Assembly (NCBI GenBank): GCA_035456405.1 | Contig: DATIDG010000032.1 | Span: 1-64,000, forward strand | From: JAGVSZ01 sp035456405 | Lineage (GTDB): Bacteria > Pseudomonadota > Gammaproteobacteria > Burkholderiales > SG8-39 | Direction: 5' to 3' | DNA length: 64,000 bases | Shown: one piece after another, positions 58,851 to 64,000 of the stretch | How the letters are laid out: every line of letters begins with the position of its first letter | How positions within the stretch are numbered: position 1 is the first letter of the stretch | Position numbers and translations under genes: made by a program | The notes under the pieces: generated by a model | The model's input: the letters and a program-made list of their open reading frames with translations, nothing else | What the model was told of the DNA's origin: nothing | Database searches by the model: none

Positions 58851-59492
58851 ATGGTGAAGGTCTACTCGATCGACGGCATTACGCCCGTGGTGCATCCCGA
58901 GGCCTACGTGCACCCGAGCGCGGTGCTGATCGGCGACGTGATCGTCGGGCCGCGCGCCTACATCGGCCCGTCGGCGAGCCTGCGCGGCGACTTCGGCCGC
59001 ATCGTCGTCGAGCAGGGCGCCAACATCCAGGACTGCTGCGTCGTGCACGGCTTCCCCGGGTCGGACACGGTGATCGAGGAGGACGGCCACATCGGGCACG
59101 GCGCGATCGTGCACGGCGCACGCATCTGCCGCAACGCGCTCGTCGGCATCCACGCCGTGGTGAACGACAACGCGGTGGTCGGCGACTCGGCGATCGTCGC
59201 GGCACTCGCGTTCGTCAAGGCGGAGGCGAAGATCCCGCCGCGCTCCCTCGCGGCCGGCATCCCGGCGCAGGTGCGGCGCGAGCTGACCGAGCAGGAGCTC
59301 GCCTGGAAGGCCGACGCGACGCGCCTGTACCAGGAGCTCGCGGTGAGGAGCCTCCGCACGATGCGCGAGACCGAGGCGCTCGCCGCCGTCGAGCGGGACC
59401 GCAAGCGCCTCGCGCTGCCCGAGGTGCTCCCGCTCTCAGAGTGGAAGGCGAAGTACACGGCCGGTGGCGACGGCGGCGTGATCGAGCGATGA
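58851..59492 (+). CDS. paaY: gamma-class hexapeptide protein, PaaY/CaiE-like
   Basis: A 213-residue left-handed beta-helix protein. VKVYSIDGITPVVHPEAYVHPSAVLIGDVIVGP and SLRGDFGRIVVEQGANIQD are close to PaaY, and metal-binding histidines are present in VVHGFPG, HIGHGAIVHG. The C-terminal helical region LTEQELAWKADATRLYQELAVRSLRTM is also PaaY-like. PaaY is a thioesterase that removes dead-end ring-CoA products in phenylacetate degradation. No other paa gene is in the window apart from a generic enoyl-CoA hydratase two genes on. It is coupled by an ATGA overlap to the aldolase. Confidence 0.8.
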   Translation: MVKVYSIDGITPVVHPEAYVHPSAVLIGDVIVGPRAYIGPSASLRGDFGRIVVEQGANIQDCCVVHGFPGSDTVIEEDGHIGHGAIVHGARICRNALVGIHAVVNDNAVVGDSAIVAALAFVKAEAKIPPRSLAAGIPAQVRRELTEQELAWKADATRLYQELAVRSLRTMRETEALAAVERDRKRLALPEVLPLSEWKAKYTAGGDGGVIER

Positions 59493-60238
59493 CCGGGGCC
59501 CCATTCGCGACGCGGCTGCGCCGCCGGGACCTCCTGATCGGCACGATCGTGACGCTCGCCAGCCCCGAGGTGACGGAGATCCTCTCCACCTCGGGCCTCG
59601 ACTGGCTCTTCATCGACGGCGAGCACGCGCCGATCGACTTCCTGGCCGCGCAGACGCTGCTCGCCACCGCGCGCGTGCCGTGCCTGGTGCGCGTGCCGGA
59701 GGCGACCGAGGCGATGGTCAAGAAGGCCCTCGACATCGGCGCCGCCGGCGTCATCGTGCCGATGGTCAACAGCGCGCAGCAGGCGCGGGCGGTCGTCAGC
59801 TTCTGCAAGTACCCGCCGCGCGGCGTGCGCGGCGTGGGGCGCGTGCGGGCGCAGGGCTACGGTTTCGACTTCGCCCGCTACATGGCCAGCGCGAACGACG
59901 AGACCGTGGTCGTCGTGCAGTGCGAGCACATCGCCGCGGTCGAGGCGATCGACGCGATCGTCGCGGTCGAGGGCGTCGACGCGGTGCTGGTGGGGCCCTA
60001 CGACCTGTCGGGCAGCATGGGTCTGCTCGGTCAGGTGGAGCATCCCGACGTGCTCGCCGCGATCGCGCGCGTCGCCGAGGCCTGCGGCAAGGCCGGCCGC
60101 GCGCTCGGCATCTTCACCGCCGAGGCGGCGAAGATGAAACCGTTCATCGCGCAGGGCTACACGCTGGTGGCCGTCGGGGTCGACGTGGCCGCGCTCGGCG
60201 ACGCGGCACGCGCGACTGTCGGGACACTGCGCGGCTAG
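59489..60238 (+). CDS. HpcH/HpaI family aldolase
   Basis: A 249-residue class II pyruvate aldolase-type TIM barrel. IGTIVTLASPEVTEILSTSGLDWLFIDGEHAPID, the PMVNSAQQARAVVSFCKYPPRGVRGVG loop with the conserved Arg, and VVVQCEHIAAVEAIDAI with the metal-binding Glu are present. The subfamily covers 4-hydroxy-2-oxo-acid and 2-dehydro-3-deoxyglucarate aldolases. It probably splits a hydroxy-oxo-diacid to pyruvate and an aldehyde. The substrate is not determined. Confidence 0.88.
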   Translation: MTGAPFATRLRRRDLLIGTIVTLASPEVTEILSTSGLDWLFIDGEHAPIDFLAAQTLLATARVPCLVRVPEATEAMVKKALDIGAAGVIVPMVNSAQQARAVVSFCKYPPRGVRGVGRVRAQGYGFDFARYMASANDETVVVVQCEHIAAVEAIDAIVAVEGVDAVLVGPYDLSGSMGLLGQVEHPDVLAAIARVAEACGKAGRALGIFTAEAAKMKPFIAQGYTLVAVGVDVAALGDAARATVGTLRG

Positions 60239-60290
60239 GCACGGCGGAACGCGCGCACTCTTCATTCTTCCAATTCACGGAGCGCAGCGA

Positions 60291-61064
60291 ATGTACGACA
60301 ACATCCTCGTCGAGACCCGCGGCCGCGTCGGCCTCGTGACCCTCAACCGCCCGAAGGCGCTCAACGCGCTCAACGACCAGCTGATGAATGAGCTGGGCGA
60401 CGCACTCGCGAAGTTCGAGTCCGACGAGAACATCGGCGCGATCGTCCTCACCGGAAGCGACAAGGCGTTCGCCGCCGGCGCCGACATCGGCGCAATGAAG
60501 GACTGGGGCTACATGGACGTCTACAAGTCCGAGTACATCACGCGCAACTGGGAGGCGCTGAAGCGGGTGCGCAAGCCGGTGGTCGCCGCGGTGGCGGGCT
60601 ACGCGCTCGGCGGGGGGTGCGAGCTCGCGCTGATGTGCGACATCGTGATTGCGGCGGACACGGCGAAGTTCGGCCAGCCCGAGATCAAGCTCGGCGTCAT
60701 TCCGGGCGCTGGCGGCACCCAGCGCCTGCCGCGCGCGGTCGGCAAGTCCAAGGCGATGGACATGATCCTCACCGCGCGCAACATGGACGCGCCGGAGGCC
60801 GAGCGCGCCGGACTCGTGTCGCGCATCGTCCCCGCAGGCAAGCTCCTCGACGAGGCGCTTGCGGTCGCGAATACCATCTGCGAGTTCTCGCTGCCCGTGG
60901 TGATGGCGGCGAAGGAGTCCGTCAACCGCGCCTACGAAACCTCGCTCGCGGAGGGCGTGCTCTTCGAGCGCCGCGCCTTCCACTCGCTGTTCGCCACCGA
61001 GGACCAGAAGGAGGGGATGCGGGCGTTCGTGGAGAAGCGCAAGCCCGCGTTCAAGCATCGCTGA
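60291..61064 (+). CDS. enoyl-CoA hydratase
   Basis: A 257-residue crotonase-family protein. The oxyanion hole FAAGADIGAMKD, GYALGGGCELALMCD with the first catalytic Glu near residue 114, and GQPEIKLGVIPGAGGTQRLPR with the second near 134 are all intact, so it should be an active hydratase. The MYDNILVETRGRVGLVTLNRPKALNALN start is typical of the short-chain PaaF-like or EchA8-like group. A type A hairpin repeat follows the stop codon. Confidence 0.92.
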   Translation: MYDNILVETRGRVGLVTLNRPKALNALNDQLMNELGDALAKFESDENIGAIVLTGSDKAFAAGADIGAMKDWGYMDVYKSEYITRNWEALKRVRKPVVAAVAGYALGGGCELALMCDIVIAADTAKFGQPEIKLGVIPGAGGTQRLPRAVGKSKAMDMILTARNMDAPEAERAGLVSRIVPAGKLLDEALAVANTICEFSLPVVMAAKESVNRAYETSLAEGVLFERRAFHSLFATEDQKEGMRAFVEKRKPAFKHR

Positions 61065-61077
61065 CGAGAGAGGCTTT

Positions 61078-61160
61078 GCCACAGAGGGCACAGAGATCAC
61101 AGAGAGAAGCCGAACATCAAGGTAGCGCAAGCCTTGCCCTTTCTCTGTGTCCTCCGTGGC
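61078..61160. repeat. dispersed hairpin repeat, type A, copy 2
   Basis: Arms at 61078-61096 (GCCACAGAGGGCACAGAGA) and 61142-61160 (TCTCTGTGTCCTCCGTGGC) pair at 17 of 19 positions around a 45-base loop. It shares the arm sequence with the copy between urtD and urtE at 37803. The only available GTG starts of the following MFS gene lie within the right arm. Confidence 0.87.
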
Positions 61161-62343
61161 TAGTTCTCCGGCTCGTCTCATCGCGTGGGTGTGCCTCGCC
61201 CACGTCTTCAGCATGACCGGCTTCGCCACGTACCCGGCGCTCCTGCCGAGGCTGCAGGCCGAGTGGGCGCTGTCGAACACCGAAGCAGGGCTGGTGAGCG
61301 GACTCTTCTTCGCCGGGTACATGGCGGCGGTGCCGGTGCTCACTGCGCTCACCGACCGGCTCGACGCGCGCCGCATCTACGCCGTCGCCAGCATCGTCGC
61401 CGCGGCGGGCACGGCGGGCTTCGCCCATCTGGCCGGCGGCGCGATCGTCGGGGGGCTGTGCCAGCTGCTCGTCGGCGTCGGGATCGCGGGCACGTACATG
61501 CCCGGCCTGCGCGCCCTGACCGACAACACGCACGGCCCGGCGCAGACCCGCGCGGTCTCGTTCTACACCGCGTTCTTCGGCGTCGGGGTGAGCCTGTCGC
61601 TCGTGCTCGCGCAGCAGATCGCCGACGCATACGGGTGGCGGTGGGCGTTCGGCGTCGCTGCAGTCGGGCCGCTCGTCGCGGCGGCGATGGTTCTCGTGGC
61701 GCTGCCCCCGCGGCCGGCGCGCGGCGCGCTCGCGACCACGAAGCTGCTCGACTTCCGGCCGGTGCTCGCGAATCGCGACGCGAGCCGCTACATCTTCGGC
61801 TACGCGGTGCACTGCTGGGAACTGTTCGGGTCGCGCTCGTGGATGGTCGCGTTCCTGACCTTCGCGCAGAGCATCGTCCCGGCCCCGCTGTCGCCGGCCG
61901 CCATCCATGCGGTGGCCAACCTCGGCTCGCCGATCGCGAGCATCGTCGGCAACGAGGCCGCGCTGCGCGTCGGGCGCGCACGCGTGATCGCGGCCGGGAT
62001 GATGCTCTCGGGCGCGCTCACCTGCGCGTTCGGTTTCGGCGCCGCGCTCCCGTGGCTGGTCGTCTCCGCGCTCGTGGTGCTGCACATGCTGCTGGTCATG
62101 AGCGATTCCTCGACGCTGACCGCAGGCATGGTCGCCGCCGCCGATCCGCGGCTGAAGGGCGCGACGATGGCGGTGCACTCGACGCTCGGATTCGGCACGG
62201 GCTTCGTGTCGCCGCTCGTGTTCGGCGCCGCGCTCGACCTCGCGGGCGGCAACCGGTCGGTCGTGGCGTGGGGAATCGCGTTCGCGACGCTGGGCGTCGG
62301 CGCGCTGCTCGCGCCGGCGCTCCTCGGCTTCAACCGGCGATGA
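61147..62343 (+). CDS. MFS transporter
   Basis: A 398-residue major facilitator with about 12 hydrophobic segments. AYMAAVPVLTALTDRLDARRIY is close to the family's loop 2-3 motif (GxxxDRxxRR). The substrate is unknown. In-frame starts are GTG at 61147 and GTG at 61156, both inside the right arm of a hairpin repeat; the first is listed. The hairpin could mask initiation. The stop overlaps the start of a second MFS gene (ATGA). Confidence 0.85.
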   Translation: MSSVASSPARLIAWVCLAHVFSMTGFATYPALLPRLQAEWALSNTEAGLVSGLFFAGYMAAVPVLTALTDRLDARRIYAVASIVAAAGTAGFAHLAGGAIVGGLCQLLVGVGIAGTYMPGLRALTDNTHGPAQTRAVSFYTAFFGVGVSLSLVLAQQIADAYGWRWAFGVAAVGPLVAAAMVLVALPPRPARGALATTKLLDFRPVLANRDASRYIFGYAVHCWELFGSRSWMVAFLTFAQSIVPAPLSPAAIHAVANLGSPIASIVGNEAALRVGRARVIAAGMMLSGALTCAFGFGAALPWLVVSALVVLHMLLVMSDSSTLTAGMVAAADPRLKGATMAVHSTLGFGTGFVSPLVFGAALDLAGGNRSVVAWGIAFATLGVGALLAPALLGFNRR

Positions 62344-63551
62344 CCGTCCGGTCGCAGCGGCGCGAGCGCTGGCTGCTCGTCACGCTCGCGGCCGTCCAGT
62401 TCGCCGCGGTCCTCGACTTCATGATTCCGATGCCACTCGGCGCGCAGCTGATGCGTCTGTTCGACCTCACGCCGACGCAATTCGGCATGCTCGTGTCCGT
62501 CTACATGGTCACGGCCTCGGCGGTGGGGTTCGCAGTGTCGTTCGTGGTGGACCGCTTCGACCGCCGCGTGGTGCTCCTCGCGCTCTGCGCGTGCTTCACC
62601 GCCACCACCGTGCTGACCGCGACTGCGCAGAGCTACGCCTGGCTCCTCGCCGCGCGCGCGACGGCCGGCGCGTTCGGGGGCGTGCTCACGGCGACGGTGC
62701 TCGCGATCGTCGGCGACACGATCTCCGAGGGCCGCCGCGGCCGCGCGCTCGGCCTGGTCATGAGCGGGCCGTCGTTCGCGTCGATTTTCGGCATCCCGAT
62801 CTCGATCTGGCTCGCCGCATGGGCGTCCTGGCGAGCGCCGTTCTTCTTCAACACCCTGCTGTGCACGGCGATCCTTGCCGGGGCGTTCCTGACGGTGCCG
62901 CACGTCCACGCGCACGTCGAAGCGGCGCGCAGCCGCTCGGCGCTCAACCAGATCGCCGCCGTGTTCGGGCGCCGGAACCACCTGCGCGCGTTCGGGCTGA
63001 CGATCGCGCTCAACTTCTCCGGTTTCCTGATCGTCCCGTTCATTGCGCCGTACTTCGTTGCGAACGTCGGGATAACCGAGTCCGAGCTGCCGGTGACCTA
63101 CTTCTTCGGCGGCGTGGCGGCGCTCCTGTTCGTGCGCTACGTCGGCCGGCTGACCGATTTGCACGGGCGGCGGCGGACGTTCGTGCTGGTCGCCGGCGCG
63201 TCCACGCTGGCGACGCTCGTCGCTACGCATCTGCCGCCGGTCGCGCTGTGGGGCGCGGTGCTCGCGCAGATGCTGGTGATGTCGAGCTTTCCCGGACGCT
63301 ACGTGCCGGCGATGGCCATCCTGCAGGCCGCGGTGGTGCCGGAGCTGCGCGGGAGCTTCATGAGCCTCAATGCCGCGCTTCAGCAGCTCTCGGCCGGAGT
63401 GGCGTCGGTCGTCGCGGCCGCGATGGTGGGCCGTGGCACGGGCGGGGAGCTGACCGGATTCGGGACAGTGGGGTGGCTGTCGATTCTCGCGACCGGCTTC
63501 GCGATCGCGCTGGCGACGACGGTGCGGCCGGCGGCGCGCCCGCCGACCTGA
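62340..63551 (+). CDS. MFS transporter
   Basis: A 403-residue major facilitator of the drug-efflux/arabinose-exporter-like group with about 12 hydrophobic segments. VLDFMIPMPLGAQLM in helix 1 and FVVDRFDRRVVLLAL in loop 2-3 are typical of that group. The second-half loop motif reads RLTDLHGRRRTF. It follows the first MFS gene with an ATGA overlap; the two have little sequence similarity by eye, so they are not a recent duplication. Substrate unknown. Confidence 0.88.
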   Translation: MTVRSQRRERWLLVTLAAVQFAAVLDFMIPMPLGAQLMRLFDLTPTQFGMLVSVYMVTASAVGFAVSFVVDRFDRRVVLLALCACFTATTVLTATAQSYAWLLAARATAGAFGGVLTATVLAIVGDTISEGRRGRALGLVMSGPSFASIFGIPISIWLAAWASWRAPFFFNTLLCTAILAGAFLTVPHVHAHVEAARSRSALNQIAAVFGRRNHLRAFGLTIALNFSGFLIVPFIAPYFVANVGITESELPVTYFFGGVAALLFVRYVGRLTDLHGRRRTFVLVAGASTLATLVATHLPPVALWGAVLAQMLVMSSFPGRYVPAMAILQAAVVPELRGSFMSLNAALQQLSAGVASVVAAAMVGRGTGGELTGFGTVGWLSILATGFAIALATTVRPAARPPT

Positions 63552-63656
63552 GCGCGCACCCGGCGCCGATTCGCTTTTCCGGCCACCGTTCTTACGCTAC
63601 GCTCCGCCACGGGCCTGCGACGACGCATCGCGGGCTCGCCGCCCGAGGAGGCAACG

Positions 63657-63749
63657 ATGTTCTGCTCAGCCGGTCAGACCTTCGCCGCCACCTCGGTGCG
63701 TCAGCGGGAGGGGCATCAGGTTCGTCGACCGACGTCGGATGTCGCTTGA
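63657..63749 (+). CDS. possible 30-residue leader peptide
   Basis: A frame of 30 codons beginning MFCSAGQTFAATS with a strong GAGGAG site 6 bases before the ATG, ending 21 bp before the ThDP-enzyme start. No family is recognisable. It may be a regulatory leader, the remnant of a lost gene, or chance. Confidence 0.25.
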   Translation: MFCSAGQTFAATSVRQREGHQVRRPTSDVA

Positions 63750-63770
63750 AGGTTTCCCAGGAACACGGCG

Positions 63771-64000
63771 ATGATGGCTGAAGGCGCACCCACCGCCGGG
63801 GGCCTGCTGCTCGACGCGCTCGCCGCGCACGGCGTCGCGCACTTCTTCGCCAACGCCGGCACCGACTTCCCGCCCGTGATCGAGGCGTTCGCGCGCGGGC
63901 CCGCGGCGGGCGTCGCATGGCCCCGGCCGATGGTTGTCCCGCACGAGAGCGTCGCGATCGGCATGGCGCACGGCTACTATCTCCTCACCGGCCGGCCGCA
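63771..64000 (+). CDS. ThDP-dependent enzyme, N-terminal fragment (acetolactate synthase-like)
   Basis: Only the first 76 or so codons are present; the gene runs off the right edge. The start of a ThDP-binding PYR domain is visible: GGLLLDALAAHGVAHFFANAGTDFPPVIEAF, then VVPHESVAIGMAHGYYLLTG, in which the glutamate after PH is the conserved cofactor-activating residue. It is an acetolactate synthase/benzoylformate decarboxylase-type protein with unknown substrate. An AGGA site lies about 9 bases before the first of two consecutive ATGs (63771, 63774). Confidence 0.82.
   Translation, partial: MMAEGAPTAGGLLLDALAAHGVAHFFANAGTDFPPVIEAFARGPAAGVAWPRPMVVPHESVAIGMAHGYYLLTGRP

Noticed and set aside
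1..64000. The two ThDP-enzyme fragments at the window edges as the two halves of one gene on a circular molecule
   Set aside because: The edges are arbitrary cuts, and nothing else suggests a 64-kb circle: there are no replication or partition genes. They are probably two different enzymes.

Overview
The window is about 64 kb of very GC-rich DNA (codon third positions are mostly G or C), densely coding, with many 1-4 bp stop/start overlaps. The gene content points to a betaproteobacterium, most likely an environmental Burkholderiales-type lineage: a Bug-type tripartite tricarboxylate receptor, several LysR regulators, a full urtABCDE urea transporter, molybdenum hydroxylases and CoA-dependent aromatic catabolism. 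No rRNA, tRNA, CRISPR array, phage gene or intact insertion sequence was seen. The assignment is inferred from gene families and arrangement, not from a search.

Layout. 1-6948: end of a ThDP-dependent enzyme, a TonB-like protein, a thymidine-phosphorylase-family enzyme, a thioredoxin/DsbD-like membrane protein, a SYLF protein, a MazG-like protein, rlmJ and dinB. 7004-12919: a lone molybdenum hydroxylase large subunit, a DmpA/NylC-type P1 peptidase and a cupin fused to four rhodanese domains. 12921-15872, minus strand: a hydrolase, a frameshifted PRISE-type reductase and a LysR regulator. 15960-21767: a tightly coupled operon of Bug receptor, amidohydrolase, hydratase/dehydrogenase fusion and feruloyl-CoA synthase, which fits a beta-oxidative hydroxycinnamate route. 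21801-25168: glnS on the minus strand and two ferritin-like proteins, one with a histone-like tail.

25279-54132 reads almost entirely on the plus strand and is the most interesting part. It holds a cytosine-deaminase-like enzyme, a three-subunit molybdenum hydroxylase and an NCS2 nucleobase permease (25279-31610). After a terminator and a LysR gene comes urtABCDE-ureD (32885-39448) behind a near-perfect sigma-54 promoter. Then come hydantoinase A and B, a barbiturase/cyanuric acid hydrolase family enzyme, a NitT/TauT-type ABC transporter, an FdrA-like protein, a DUF1116 protein and an amidase (41798-54132). Read together, these genes could import a pyrimidine, oxidise it to a barbiturate, open the ring and recover urea, carbamoyl or ammonia nitrogen. 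This is an inference, and the FdrA/DUF1116/amidase end looks like a variant I cannot match to a described pathway.

54098-64000: a hydrolase, an AEC transporter, a TauE-type exporter and a glycerophosphodiesterase, then a paaY-like gene, an HpaI-type aldolase and an enoyl-CoA hydratase. Two MFS transporters follow, and the window closes with the start of another ThDP-dependent enzyme. Four copies of a dispersed hairpin repeat, in two sequence types, sit between co-directional genes, two of them inside the hydantoinase/amidohydrolase cluster and one between urtD and urtE.
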